DNA of 64,000 nt. Source: Acinetobacter wuhouensis. Lineage in GTDB: Bacteria > Pseudomonadota > Gammaproteobacteria > Pseudomonadales > Moraxellaceae. The DNA lies in contig NZ_CP031716.1 in assembly GCF_001696605.3 (NCBI RefSeq), positions 806,001 to 870,000 of the forward strand, read 5' to 3'. The position numbers were made by a program, and so were the translations under genes. Positions 41,553-51,115 of the stretch are shown here, in pieces. The notes under the pieces are model-generated. The model had not been told where the DNA came from. It saw nothing but the letters and a program-made list of their open reading frames with translations, and did no database searches. Each line of letters starts with the position of its first letter. The stretch's first letter is position 1.

Positions 41553-43217
41553 ATGAAAAACATACGTTTACGCCCATTAGTGACTGCTATTTTATTAACT
41601 GGGTGTTCACCTCAAGTATTTGCGCATTTAGGGCTTAACTTATCTGTCGATATACGTTCTTTAACGATGGGGAATGCGGTAACGGCAGATCCTCCAGGTA
41701 TTAGTGCGATTCACTTTAACCCTGCAGGTTTGACCAAACTCAAAGGGCTACAAACTGATGTGCAAGGGATTATTGCGAACTTTGATATTCAAAAGGAATT
41801 TTCAGCACCTGTTGGTTATAACGTATTTGGTTATTCAGATGACCCTTTGATTTGTAATGATTCACCTTCAAATCCATCAAGCCTATGTACGGATTATAAA
41901 GATTCAGTCAGCGGTGATGTTGAATACGCAAGTTTGTATGTTCCAATTTTGAAAAAAGTTGTGGACTTGGGGCCTGGCTGGCCAGTAATGGCTCCCACAG
42001 CTGGTATTTCATATAACGCACCAGGTTCGAAACTCACTTATGCAACCGCTGCTTATGCTCCGATGGTTGCGGGCTTTGGTTCAGAAGACGGTAATCCTGG
42101 TAACTTCTTAGGGCAACAAGTTGCAATAGAACGTATCACTTATTTATCTCCATCGGTGGCTTATCAAGTCAGTGATCAGCTTTCTATTGGCGCTTCCATT
42201 GGTATGTCATATAACGCAATGGCATTGAAAACGGATTTGAGATTTCCAAACGAGATGATCGGTGTACTACGCATGATTGATGAATCTGTTTGTAATCCGT
42301 TCCGAAATAACTCCAATGCGATTACTGATTTATTGTTATTTGGTATTTGTAATGCTGATGAGGGAATGAACCCTTTTGGTCAATTTGGTAAAATGCAAGT
42401 ATCAATGGAACAGAGTTTAAGTCCAAGTTATAACTTAGGTTTAATGTGGGAACCAACGGATGACTTTGGTTTTGGTATGGTTTATCAAAGCCCTGCAAAA
42501 ATGCGTTTAAAAGGTAAATACTTTATAGACAATGCAAATGCACCGCGTGAATTGATCAAAGGATTAAACTCTTCTGCAACAGGTCAAATCTTAGCGGCGA
42601 TTTTGGGTTTCCCCGGTTATGTTCCTCCGACAGAATCTGGTTTAATTTCAATGGATTTAGAATATCCTGCACATTTTCAAAGTGGGATAAAATATAAAAT
42701 ACTTCCTGATTTACAGATTAATTTTGATGTGGGCTGGACCGATTTTAAAGCTTGGGAAAAATTTAAATTTGATTTTGACCGACAAATTTCAGCTTTAAAA
42801 ATCGCTAAGCTTTTATCGAATAATGTAACAGATACTTCTTTGTCTCTTCCTCTCGGATTCCAGTCACCATGGAGTTGGGGGGTTGGGGTTGAGTATTCAG
42901 CAAATGATCGTTTGAAATTACGTGCAGGCTATGAACCTCGTGCGAGTGCAATTCCTGATGATAAGCGCAATACTTTAGTACCAATTAACAATGCACAATT
43001 ATTTGGTTTAGGGTTAGGGTATCGTTTTGATGAAGATACAGAAATAGATTTATCAGTCGCATTTTTACGTAGCCGAGATAATATTCCTGCGAATACCAGT
43101 AGTATGGCCAATAAAACAGGCGTAGATAATTTATTATTGAATCCATATGCAGGATTAAATGTATCAACAAATACCAAAGTAACTCTTTTAGGGATTAACT
43201 ACAGAACGAGATGGTAA
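41553..43217 (+). CDS. filD: FilD, OmpP1/FadL-type outer-membrane protein
   Basis: A 554-residue outer-membrane channel of the FadL/OmpP1/TodX family, which move hydrophobic compounds across the outer membrane. The signal peptide contains a lipobox-like LTGC (Cys18) before FAHLGLNL. Family motifs visible: PPGISAIHFNPAGLTKLKG and GLGYRFDEDTEIDLSVAFL. The stop overlaps the start of filE. In the fil cluster it may move an adhesin subunit or lipid; that is inference. Confidence 0.82.
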   Translation: MKNIRLRPLVTAILLTGCSPQVFAHLGLNLSVDIRSLTMGNAVTADPPGISAIHFNPAGLTKLKGLQTDVQGIIANFDIQKEFSAPVGYNVFGYSDDPLICNDSPSNPSSLCTDYKDSVSGDVEYASLYVPILKKVVDLGPGWPVMAPTAGISYNAPGSKLTYATAAYAPMVAGFGSEDGNPGNFLGQQVAIERITYLSPSVAYQVSDQLSIGASIGMSYNAMALKTDLRFPNEMIGVLRMIDESVCNPFRNNSNAITDLLLFGICNADEGMNPFGQFGKMQVSMEQSLSPSYNLGLMWEPTDDFGFGMVYQSPAKMRLKGKYFIDNANAPRELIKGLNSSATGQILAAILGFPGYVPPTESGLISMDLEYPAHFQSGIKYKILPDLQINFDVGWTDFKAWEKFKFDFDRQISALKIAKLLSNNVTDTSLSLPLGFQSPWSWGVGVEYSANDRLKLRAGYEPRASAIPDDKRNTLVPINNAQLFGLGLGYRFDEDTEIDLSVAFLRSRDNIPANTSSMANKTGVDNLLLNPYAGLNVSTNTKVTLLGINYRTRW

Positions 43218-44557
43218 TGCGTTTAAACGTTGAAAAAAATATTCTTGTTACTTCGTTGTGGTTAGCTTTAAGTTTAGCCACAGCGACCTCTTATGCTGAT
43301 GGTTTTTATACAATTATTGGGCCTGATGGACATCCAATGATTGTTCAAAAAACTGAGCCAAAGAAAAAGCCAGAAGCAATTACTCAAAAGAATCCAAAGC
43401 TACAGGAAGATAATGAGTTACAACGTGTGGTAAAAAAAAATAACAATAACTTGGAGCAGCGATTGGATCAGAAAGTGAGGCAAACTCAAGTTTTTCATGA
43501 ATCACATACAGATGTAAAAAAAGAAATAGATACAAAACAAATTGAAAAAGATACGCAGCCATTGCATGATTCAAGCAAAGTTCAGACTGAAGCACCGATT
43601 AAGCAAGAAGTAGCTGTTGAAGCAAAGAATAATCAAGTAGCATCTCAGTATGTTCAAAAAATAGTTCCATCTAAATCAATTTCAGAGCAAAAACTACAAA
43701 AAAATGTCACTGATAAAAAACAGCAACAATATCAGCAGGCCTTGCCCGAATCTGTGAAAAGTACTGAAATTACACCGAGTATTCAGAATAAGACTGTTGA
43801 AGTAAAAAACATTGAGCAACCGCGCATTCACGAAAAGAAAGATGTAATAGCAGTAACTGAAAACAAGAATTTTACAGAAATTGATGGTATTCAATATGTT
43901 AATAATGAATATTTAGAAGATCGTGAATTCAATTTAGAAGGTAAAAAACGCTTCTATATGACGCCAGAAGCAGGGGCTGTACATGGTCGTTATGAAACTG
44001 TCGAGCGACAAAAAGGTGTGAGTGCAAGCCTTTTGGATCGGATTAGAAATAAGTCAGAACCTCAAGAACATAAAGCTGTCGTACTTTCTACTCATTACTT
44101 TAGATTGCCAAAAGATGATGTTGTTAAAAATTTAGAACAAGCTTGCTTTACTGGAAAAAAAGTTGCAAAAGCTAAAAGCTTATCTATAAAAAATCAAGAA
44201 CTTGGTCTTTGGCCAGTTGCACCGATCAAAGAACATTTTGCTTATGAAGTCGTAAAATTAGATAGTCAGGTACAAAATGTACTCTTGACATCTTATGCAT
44301 CTTCTTCAAAAGTACAGACATATTATTGGCCTTTAGTTGTTTTTCTAGATCAACAAGGTTGTGTTATTGAAGGTGTTAGCGGCTTTAAAAATGAAGAATC
44401 AGATGACAACAATACACAATATGCAGCAATGGAAGGTATTTTAAGAAAGCCAGAAAATGCAACATATATGTTTTTAACACCATTATCCTCAGCTGTAGAT
44501 GCGGACAATAAGCAGCTTACAAATCATGGACAAATTAAGCTGAGTGTAATTCAGTAA
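43217..44557 (+). CDS. filE: FilE, exported Lys/Gln/Glu-rich protein
   Basis: A 446-residue exported protein. A signal peptide (TSLWLALSLATATSYA) is followed by DGFYTIIGPDGHPMI, a DUF4124-like start, then a long polar segment rich in Lys, Gln and Glu (coiled coil or disordered), then a globular C-terminal part. ATG 43217 (overlapping the filD stop TAA) or 43211 are both possible starts; I take 43217. Fil cluster, function unknown. Confidence 0.7.
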   Translation: MRLNVEKNILVTSLWLALSLATATSYADGFYTIIGPDGHPMIVQKTEPKKKPEAITQKNPKLQEDNELQRVVKKNNNNLEQRLDQKVRQTQVFHESHTDVKKEIDTKQIEKDTQPLHDSSKVQTEAPIKQEVAVEAKNNQVASQYVQKIVPSKSISEQKLQKNVTDKKQQQYQQALPESVKSTEITPSIQNKTVEVKNIEQPRIHEKKDVIAVTENKNFTEIDGIQYVNNEYLEDREFNLEGKKRFYMTPEAGAVHGRYETVERQKGVSASLLDRIRNKSEPQEHKAVVLSTHYFRLPKDDVVKNLEQACFTGKKVAKAKSLSIKNQELGLWPVAPIKEHFAYEVVKLDSQVQNVLLTSYASSSKVQTYYWPLVVFLDQQGCVIEGVSGFKNEESDDNNTQYAAMEGILRKPENATYMFLTPLSSAVDADNKQLTNHGQIKLSVIQ

Positions 44558-44567
44558 GGAATACGAG

Positions 44568-46511
44568 ATGAACAATAAATTTTTAGCCCCTTTTTTGTTA
44601 TCGGGTTTGACACTCGCATTAGTTGGATGTGGTGGTGAAAAAACAACGGTACATGAAGATCCTTATAAAGGTGTAGTAACCACTAGCAATGGTTGTGATG
44701 CGAATACAACTGATAAGTGTTCTGGTTTTTTTGTAGATTATCCTGTCGAAGGACTGAATTTCGATTGTAGCTCAGATAAAATTAACCATTTTATGACGGA
44801 CGAAGAAGGCGGTTTGGCATCAGGTGGTTGTTTGGTTGGTGATAAAGTCAAATTCTATCTTCAAGGTGAGGATTCCAGCCGTAAGATAAGTTTAGGCGAT
44901 GTCGATTTAGCAAAAATACGTCCATTAAAAGTAACAGGGCAACCTGCTACAATTGGTTTAATTGATATTGCAAGTGCGATGACAGGCAAAGATCCATTAA
45001 CCATGACGATGGATGACAGTACGTATAAAGTTATGGTGGGCTTAGTACGTGTTTTCCAAGCGCTGGGTGTTAATCAAGAAGCGAATCAAGTTGGTGATAT
45101 ACAACCTTATGAACTGTTATCTAGTAAAAAGAATGATCTTAAACTATTAGCAGAAGATGTTAGTGTCACTGATTTTCTTGATGGTAGTTATGTTACGAAA
45201 TTAAAGCCGTGGGTTGATGTTAGTATCATCAGTGAAGCAGAAGCTGAAAAAGTTGCTCAGAAATTAGTGAAGCAATCTTTAGTGAATATCTACGCAACAA
45301 ACTTCCTGATTTTTAGTACCAATAGTGTTGATATACAAGGCTTTACAGGTAAGAGTGATTTAAATACTAAAAATGAATCTATTGCAAATATGTATTTAGT
45401 CACTGACCGCCAAGGCTATACCACTGGATATGCTATGCAGTGGGTGGGGATTCCTCAAAAAATTGAAGGTAGTGCTATTTCAGATTCATTGCTAAAATTT
45501 TTACTGATTAATCAAGTATCTCCACAAAAGCTTAATGTAAATGCACAGCAAGATTGGATTAGTCCATTAACCAAGAGAATAACGAAACCTTTAGTTTTCC
45601 AAGCCAATTCAAGTTCAACTGATAAGTTAGAGGTCTATCAAGGGAAGTTGATTAATGATACCAATGTGACGGGTACAGAATATATGTACAAGCAAGCAAG
45701 TGGATCAACGACTGGGCCGACAGATACGACAATCTATGGAAAATGGCGTCAAAATTTGAATGGAGATCAACTTTCAGGTGGTATCGACATCTATAAAACA
45801 AATCCAGCAAACTATTTAGACAAGAAAGTATTCCTTACTAAGAATACTGTGAAAACGGGTGATAAATATTATTTCCCATTGTATGCAAACCTTACTTTTA
45901 CTTTCGATAATAAGGAAGTGAAGCCGAATTCACAAACTTTGGGTATTGTAATTGATGAAAATGGTGATGTTCGAACCAATTTGGGTGTTGCTGGAGCATT
46001 AAATTCAGACACTTGTAATGATGTAGATCCTACAACATATGTAGATCAAGGAACAGGTGTACAGCAATATCGTATAGGGACGACTGGTACTGCCTATATC
46101 AATGGAAGCGTTGAGAAGTCTATCACCATGCGTATGATTTTAGCGAATCCAGTTTTTGGTAGTCTTGATGGAGCATTAGTTGGTCTAAATGAATCTCTTG
46201 TCGTTTCACCAACACCTGTAAGCTCAGATACAGATTTAAGTAAAGTAGCTATTAGATCTGGTGGTATTCGTCTGAATCTTCAAAGGTTGATTAATGATCA
46301 GAATGTAAATGGTCTAAATATTACCAGTTGGAATGGAAATACAACGATTCCTGCTACGTGGATTAATTTGCAAGCTGTTTACCAGACTGTTTTTAATGGT
46401 GCAGATGCGAATAAAGATAAATTAACTGATGAGCAGAAAGAAATTGCTAAGCGTGTTTCTGGGGCTATAACTGTAAGTGTGCCGAAGTGTTATGCGATTA
46501 AAACGAAGTAA
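44568..46511 (+). CDS. filF: FilF, large surface lipoprotein
   Basis: A 647-residue lipoprotein with lipobox LVGC (Cys21). The mature protein has Cys-rich and beta-rich segments and no motif I can name. FilF is the usual Acinetobacter name for the last gene of the cluster and is annotated as a putative pilus-assembly outer-membrane protein. It is 10 bp after filE and ends in a strong terminator. Confidence 0.75.
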   Translation: MNNKFLAPFLLSGLTLALVGCGGEKTTVHEDPYKGVVTTSNGCDANTTDKCSGFFVDYPVEGLNFDCSSDKINHFMTDEEGGLASGGCLVGDKVKFYLQGEDSSRKISLGDVDLAKIRPLKVTGQPATIGLIDIASAMTGKDPLTMTMDDSTYKVMVGLVRVFQALGVNQEANQVGDIQPYELLSSKKNDLKLLAEDVSVTDFLDGSYVTKLKPWVDVSIISEAEAEKVAQKLVKQSLVNIYATNFLIFSTNSVDIQGFTGKSDLNTKNESIANMYLVTDRQGYTTGYAMQWVGIPQKIEGSAISDSLLKFLLINQVSPQKLNVNAQQDWISPLTKRITKPLVFQANSSSTDKLEVYQGKLINDTNVTGTEYMYKQASGSTTGPTDTTIYGKWRQNLNGDQLSGGIDIYKTNPANYLDKKVFLTKNTVKTGDKYYFPLYANLTFTFDNKEVKPNSQTLGIVIDENGDVRTNLGVAGALNSDTCNDVDPTTYVDQGTGVQQYRIGTTGTAYINGSVEKSITMRMILANPVFGSLDGALVGLNESLVVSPTPVSSDTDLSKVAIRSGGIRLNLQRLINDQNVNGLNITSWNGNTTIPATWINLQAVYQTVFNGADANKDKLTDEQKEIAKRVSGAITVSVPKCYAIKTK

Positions 46512-46526
46512 TTAGACTTGAAAATA

Positions 46527-46553
46527 AATAAACCCTCAATAGAGGGTTTATTT
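46527..46553 (+). terminator. Terminator of the fil cluster
   Basis: An 11-bp stem AATAAACCCTC / GAGGGTTTATT with a 4-nt loop, 15 bp after the filF stop. Confidence 0.82.
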
Positions 46554-46590
46554 ATTACTACGATGGAAAGTCCATTAATAGGTAAAGTCA

Positions 46591-47148
46591 TTAACCAGTA
46601 TGATCTAAACGTGTACCTAAAGTTTCTAAATGCATTGGAAAGAGATTGTTTTTCCGATCTTCAAAATAATGTCTTAAGGTGCGTTCTACACTTGGAAAAG
46701 CCAAATCATTCCATGGGATTTCATGCTCTTCAAAAAGACGACTTTCAATGGTTTCATCACCCGCACCAAAGACACCATCTTTAATGGTTGTCTTAAATAG
46801 AACATAAATCTGACCAATACGAGGAATGTTATACATGCAATAAAGCTGCTCAATTTCCACTTCGGCTTCGGCTTCTTCGCGTGTTTCACGAGCAGCGCCT
46901 TGTTCCATGGTTTCAAACAATTCCATATAACCTGCTGGAAGTGTCCATAATCCATAACGAGGTTCAATTGCACGACGGCAAAGTAAGACTTTATTTTCCC
47001 AAACAGCCAACGCACCACAAATCACTTTTGGGTTGACGTAATGAATGGTACCGCAGTTTGTACAGACTTTACGGACTTTTTGATCACCTAAGGGAATTTT
47101 TTCTATAGTTGTATGACCACAAGCAGTACAAAAACTCATAAGCTTCAT
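46591..47148 (-). CDS. Nudix hydrolase with N-terminal zinc ribbon
   Basis: A 185-residue Nudix hydrolase. The N-terminus is a zinc ribbon, with Cys7/Cys10 and Cys29/Cys32. The Nudix box GYMELFETMEQGAARETREE follows, with the metal-binding Glu pair. The substrate is unknown; zinc-ribbon Nudix enzymes often act on NADH or ADP-ribose-type compounds. It is convergent with filF and divergent from the next Nudix gene. Confidence 0.85.
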   Translation of the reverse strand: MKLMSFCTACGHTTIEKIPLGDQKVRKVCTNCGTIHYVNPKVICGALAVWENKVLLCRRAIEPRYGLWTLPAGYMELFETMEQGAARETREEAEAEVEIEQLYCMYNIPRIGQIYVLFKTTIKDGVFGAGDETIESRLFEEHEIPWNDLAFPSVERTLRHYFEDRKNNLFPMHLETLGTRLDHTG

Positions 47149-47260
47149 TGAAAAATATGTGATGGCTCAGCATAACTGAAAATTTCTACTTTCGCATCAT
47201 TTATAGCCTTATCCATAAAATTTCATATATGATGGAGGAATAACAAAAAGGAGTGAGTGG

Positions 47261-47881
47261 TTGTCCATGCAGGATTATGAGTTAACGCAAATGTTGCAAA
47301 ATCGTCTTCGTTTTGGCACAAAAACACATCCAGCCAAAGCAGCAGTACTTATTGCAATTACGCAAGAAGCTGATCCTAAAATATTGCTCACACGACGCTC
47401 TGCCTATTTGAACAATCATGCAGGAGAAGTATCTTTTCCAGGTGGAAAACGTGACCCAAATGATACCAGTAATATCGTGGTCGCTTTGCGCGAGGCATGG
47501 GAAGAAACAGCACTGAATCCCTTTGATGTCAAACTGATTGGCGATCTTCCGATGGAGCGTGCTAAAAGCGGTCTGACGGTAAAGCCGATCGTAGGTTTGA
47601 TTCCACCCGATGTTCAGCTGATAGCTCAACCCTCAGAAATTGACCGAATTTTTTATGCACCGTTAAAAAAAATGATGGAATCACAGCCGATTCCTTATGA
47701 AGTTCGTCTTGCACATCAGTCTGTTTATTTTCCAAGCCTAAGAATAGAAAATGAAATCATTTGGGGTTTGACCGCACGAATTTTAATGGCGTTGTTTAAG
47801 TATGGTTTGGATTATCAAAAAAATTGGCCTTTTTTATTGAATTCACCGTCATTCAAATCAGAAATTTTAAATAAAAAATAA
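47261..47881 (+). CDS. nudL: CoA pyrophosphatase (Nudix), NudL-like
   Basis: A 206-residue Nudix enzyme of the CoA-hydrolase group, splitting CoA and related molecules. The family-specific segment LTRRSAYLNNHAGEVSFPGG and the Nudix box REAWEETAL are visible. The start TTG 47261 lies 5-6 bp after AAGGAG; the ATG at 47267 is an alternative start. Confidence 0.82.
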   Translation: MSMQDYELTQMLQNRLRFGTKTHPAKAAVLIAITQEADPKILLTRRSAYLNNHAGEVSFPGGKRDPNDTSNIVVALREAWEETALNPFDVKLIGDLPMERAKSGLTVKPIVGLIPPDVQLIAQPSEIDRIFYAPLKKMMESQPIPYEVRLAHQSVYFPSLRIENEIIWGLTARILMALFKYGLDYQKNWPFLLNSPSFKSEILNKK

Positions 47882-47938
47882 GATATGAGCTTGCAACACA
47901 AGCGCTCTAATACAACCGATGAAAGGAATGAATAGGTT

Positions 47939-48472
47939 ATGATGTATAAATTTAAAGGTTATGCGCCAAAGGTTTTGCATGCTCCATTTGATGGATGGAT
48001 TGCGGACAATGCGACAGTGATTGGGCAGGTTGAGCTAGGTCAGCAAGTCAGTGTTTGGTTTGGTGCTGTAGTGCGTGCTGATAACTCAAAAATTCATATC
48101 GGTAATTTTAGTAATGTACAAGAAAATGCAGTCTTGCATACGGATACAGGGATAGAACTGACAGTGGGTGACTATGTCACGATTGGGCATCAGGCGATGC
48201 TACATGGTTGCACGATTGGTGATAATAGTTTGATTGGGATCAATGCAGTTGTATTGAACAATGCTGTGATCGGAAAAAATTGTATTATTGGTGCAAATAG
48301 TTTGATTCCAGAAGGCAAAGTTATTCCTGATAATTCCTTAGTGGTAGGCTCACCAGGCAAAGTCATACGTACTTTGGATGAAAATGCCGAAGCCATGTTG
48401 AAAATGAGTGCTTTACATTATGCAGAACATTATAAGAACTTCGTAGATTTAGAAGAATTTACATTTGAGTGA
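47939..48472 (+). CDS. Gamma-carbonic-anhydrase family protein (YrdA-like)
   Basis: A 177-residue left-handed beta-helix protein of the gamma-carbonic-anhydrase / hexapeptide-repeat family. Metal-binding histidines are visible ([16 protein letters not shown]). Many such proteins lack measured carbonic-anhydrase activity, so the enzymatic role is open. The ATG at 47942 is an alternative. A terminator follows. Confidence 0.87.
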   Translation: MMYKFKGYAPKVLHAPFDGWIADNATVIGQVELGQQVSVWFGAVVRADNSKIHIGNFSNVQENAVLHTDTGIELTVGDYVTIGHQAMLHGCTIGDNSLIGINAVVLNNAVIGKNCIIGANSLIPEGKVIPDNSLVVGSPGKVIRTLDENAEAMLKMSALHYAEHYKNFVDLEEFTFE

Positions 48473-48507
48473 ATGTTGACTCAATGAATGCATTTAGATC
48501 TTTATTG

Positions 48508-48537
48508 AAAGCCAAGTATTGATACTTGGCTTTTATT
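48508..48537 (+). terminator. Terminator after the gamma-carbonic-anhydrase-like gene
   Basis: A perfect 12-bp stem AAAGCCAAGTAT / ATACTTGGCTTT with a 2-nt loop, then TTATTATTTT. Confidence 0.85.
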
Positions 48538-48646
48538 ATTTTAGCAAAATCTTGTAAATTTCTCTGATTGAGTTTATCTCTAAATCCTCGTTTTATTGAG
48601 ATGAGTGGAGTATCATAACTGCATTTTTAATACATTAAGGTTGTGC

Positions 48647-49312
48647 ATGAAATTGCTGGCGTTGGAAACTGCCAATGAGCAGTGTTCCGTTTCACTTGTT
48701 GATGAAACTCAAACACTTTATTTTCAACTCGATACGCGAGCAAAGGCACAAACTCAAACTATTCTGCCGATGATTGAGCAAGGTTTTGCTGAAAACCAAA
48801 TTGAAAATTCACAATTAACCGCGATTGCATTTAGTCGTGGACCTGGTTCTTTCAGTGGTGTGCGAATCAATGCGGCAGTGACTCAAGCTTTGGCATGGGC
48901 AAATGATATTCCTGTGATACCCGTTTCAACCTTGCAAGCATTGGCGCAGGCGGCTTATCGTGATGCTCAATTGGTTGAAGTCACGGCTGTATTAGATGCA
49001 CGTATGCATGAAGTGTATATCGCAAGTTTTAAGCTTGATCAAAATAACATTATGCAACTTGTAGATGAAGAAAAATTATTAGATTATCAGCAAGCTGCTG
49101 AGTACCAAAAATATACTTTAATTGGTTCTGGTTCAGCTTTAATTAAGGCTGATGCAATAGAGTTTCAAGGCATTACTGCAACTGCTGAAGATATTGCAAC
49201 GATTGCTCGTCAAGATGCAATTGAAAAGCAATGGTTCAGCGCTGAACTCGCCTTACCTGTATATTTACGTGATAATGCATGGAAAAAAATTCCAGAACAA
49301 GGCAAACCATAA
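48647..49312 (+). CDS. tsaB: tRNA t6A biosynthesis protein TsaB
   Basis: A 221-residue partner of TsaD in making the t6A modification at tRNA position 37. The ASKHA start MKLLALETANEQCSVSL and the motif AFSRGPGSFSGVRI are typical. The frame is open from 48605, but ATG 48647 gives the family N-terminus. Essential in most bacteria. Confidence 0.93.
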   Translation: MKLLALETANEQCSVSLVDETQTLYFQLDTRAKAQTQTILPMIEQGFAENQIENSQLTAIAFSRGPGSFSGVRINAAVTQALAWANDIPVIPVSTLQALAQAAYRDAQLVEVTAVLDARMHEVYIASFKLDQNNIMQLVDEEKLLDYQQAAEYQKYTLIGSGSALIKADAIEFQGITATAEDIATIARQDAIEKQWFSAELALPVYLRDNAWKKIPEQGKP

Positions 49313-49345
49313 TAGTTTTATAGCTTTAATATTTTAGGATTTAAC

Positions 49346-50170
49346 ATGGATCTTTTACTGCTTCTTAAAGCAGCCATCATGGGTATTGTTGAAGGTATTA
49401 CTGAATTCTTACCTATTTCAAGTACAGGGCATTTAATTCTTGCCTCAGAATTAATGAACTTTTGGACCAAAGAAAAAAGTGATGTTTTTGTCATTGCGAT
49501 TCAAATGGGCGCGATTGCAGCGGTTATTTATGAATACTGGGCAAAGCTTTGGGGAGCAGCCACTGGACTAGTTTCTGGTGAACCTAAAGGTCGTCATTTA
49601 GGGATTAGTTTAATCCTTGCGTCTATTCCAATCATGTTGGTGGGGCTAACATTTGGACAAGCGGTAAAAGCCTATTTGTTTAATGATATTTCCATTGCAT
49701 TAGGGTTGATTATTGGTGGTTTAATTATTTGGTGGGTAGAGAAAAATCCGCCAAAAGTAAATGCTCAAGAAGTTGATAATATTTCCATTAAAGAAGCGAT
49801 TTATATTGGTTTGATACAAGTTTTAGCACTTGTACCCGGTACATCACGCTCAGGTGCAACTATTATCGGTGCAATGATGCTAGGTGTTTCACGTAAAGCT
49901 GCAACAGAGTTTTCTTTCTTCCTTGGTATTCCTGTGATTGTCGGTGCAGGATTATTGGATTTATATCAAAGCTATCATGTTTTCCAAGGGACACAAGATT
50001 GGGTTGTTTTAGCTTTTGGTACATTGGTTTCTTTTGTTTCTGCTTTGATTCTGATTCGTGTTTTAGTGGCGTACGTGGCTAAACGTGATTTCATGGTGTT
50101 TGCTTGGTATCGCATCGCATCAGGTTTAATTATTTTATTGTTTGCATTAACAGGTTGGAAATTATGGTAA
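49346..50170 (+). CDS. uppP: Undecaprenyl-diphosphatase
   Basis: A 274-residue membrane phosphatase recycling the peptidoglycan lipid carrier (BacA type, linked to bacitracin tolerance). The conserved [20 protein letters not shown] and [18 protein letters not shown] motifs are visible, with about eight membrane helices. The last codons overlap the start of rsmJ. Confidence 0.95.
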   Translation: MDLLLLLKAAIMGIVEGITEFLPISSTGHLILASELMNFWTKEKSDVFVIAIQMGAIAAVIYEYWAKLWGAATGLVSGEPKGRHLGISLILASIPIMLVGLTFGQAVKAYLFNDISIALGLIIGGLIIWWVEKNPPKVNAQEVDNISIKEAIYIGLIQVLALVPGTSRSGATIIGAMMLGVSRKAATEFSFFLGIPVIVGAGLLDLYQSYHVFQGTQDWVVLAFGTLVSFVSALILIRVLVAYVAKRDFMVFAWYRIASGLIILLFALTGWKLW

Positions 50171-50994
50171 GCGAAATTCGCTTATTTACTGAAACCACAT
50201 TTATTCAGAAAGCACAGTCTTATCAAACTGTGCTTTCTTTACGTGGGGTCGTTGTAAACATTGAAATCGTTGAAAAGTTAAATGCACGTTTTTTGAGATT
50301 AAATCCTGAGATGGCGCTGTGTGTCGATGATGCAGGGCTTAGTTTAAGTGCCAATGGCATGAAAATGCAGCCGGACTGGAAAGCTGAAATTCCGCGTTTA
50401 AAAAGAGCCAGTTTAAAATCTGAAATGATTGCACGTGCGTGTAATATTTCAGAAAAGCCTAGCTTAATTGATGCGACTGCGGGTCTTGGACATGACACAT
50501 TATTGATGGCGCATTTGGGTGCAAATGTGACCTTGATTGAACGTCATCCTATTCTTTTTACCTTACTCGAAGATTCAAAAAAGCAAGCTGAATCAGATCC
50601 TTTTCTCAGTAAAGTGGTCAGTCGCATCCATTTGGTCTTTTCTGATTCAAATACTTACTTGCAACAACACATTGATGAGCATAAAACTGTCGATGTGGTC
50701 TATTTAGATCCGATGTTTCCGCAACGTGATCAGAACCAACAAGCCATAAAAAAACAAGCGCAAGTGAAAAAACAAATGCAATTGTTACATATGCTTTTAC
50801 CCGAAGATGGCGAAATGGATTTAGGGGATCATCTTTTAGTCTTAGCTCAACAAATCGCCAAGCGAGTTGTGGTAAAACGTCCTAGATTAGCTATATTTTT
50901 AAATGATCAATCGACGGATCATCAATGGCTAGGTGATGCTTGTCGTTTTGATGCATATTTTAACAGCGCATTTGTTGACAAGATTGTTGAGTAA
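50164..50994 (+). CDS. rsmJ: 16S rRNA (guanine-1516-N2)-methyltransferase
   Basis: A 276-residue SAM-dependent methyltransferase of the RsmJ (YhiQ) family. The SAM-binding motif [19 protein letters not shown] and the catalytic segment [10 protein letters not shown] are visible. ATG 50164 overlaps the uppP stop by 7 bp, and the frame upstream of it is uppP coding sequence in another frame. Confidence 0.92.
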   Translation: MVSEIRLFTETTFIQKAQSYQTVLSLRGVVVNIEIVEKLNARFLRLNPEMALCVDDAGLSLSANGMKMQPDWKAEIPRLKRASLKSEMIARACNISEKPSLIDATAGLGHDTLLMAHLGANVTLIERHPILFTLLEDSKKQAESDPFLSKVVSRIHLVFSDSNTYLQQHIDEHKTVDVVYLDPMFPQRDQNQQAIKKQAQVKKQMQLLHMLLPEDGEMDLGDHLLVLAQQIAKRVVVKRPRLAIFLNDQSTDHQWLGDACRFDAYFNSAFVDKIVE

Positions 50995-51115
50995 TTTGGT
51001 AACTGTTTCAATAATAGTCGAATTATTGATATATAGTTAAATCAAGCATTGATAATTTTTTAGCCAAGCCTAAACTAGTTAGGCTGATTGAAGCCACCGC
51101 CTTAACAGAATCTTT

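Noticed and set aside
46518..46784. Plus-strand ORF overlapping the zinc-ribbon Nudix gene
   Set aside because: It is the complement of a clearly conserved Nudix gene and covers the fil terminator.
50223..50498. Minus-strand ORF inside rsmJ, and many similar shadows in nuo, murA, hisD and the MscS-like gene
   Set aside because: They lie within well-supported conserved genes on the other strand and lack a ribosome site.
51065..51083. Inverted repeat AGCCTAA / TTAGGCT after rsmJ as a terminator
   Set aside because: Only a 7-bp stem and no T run on either strand.
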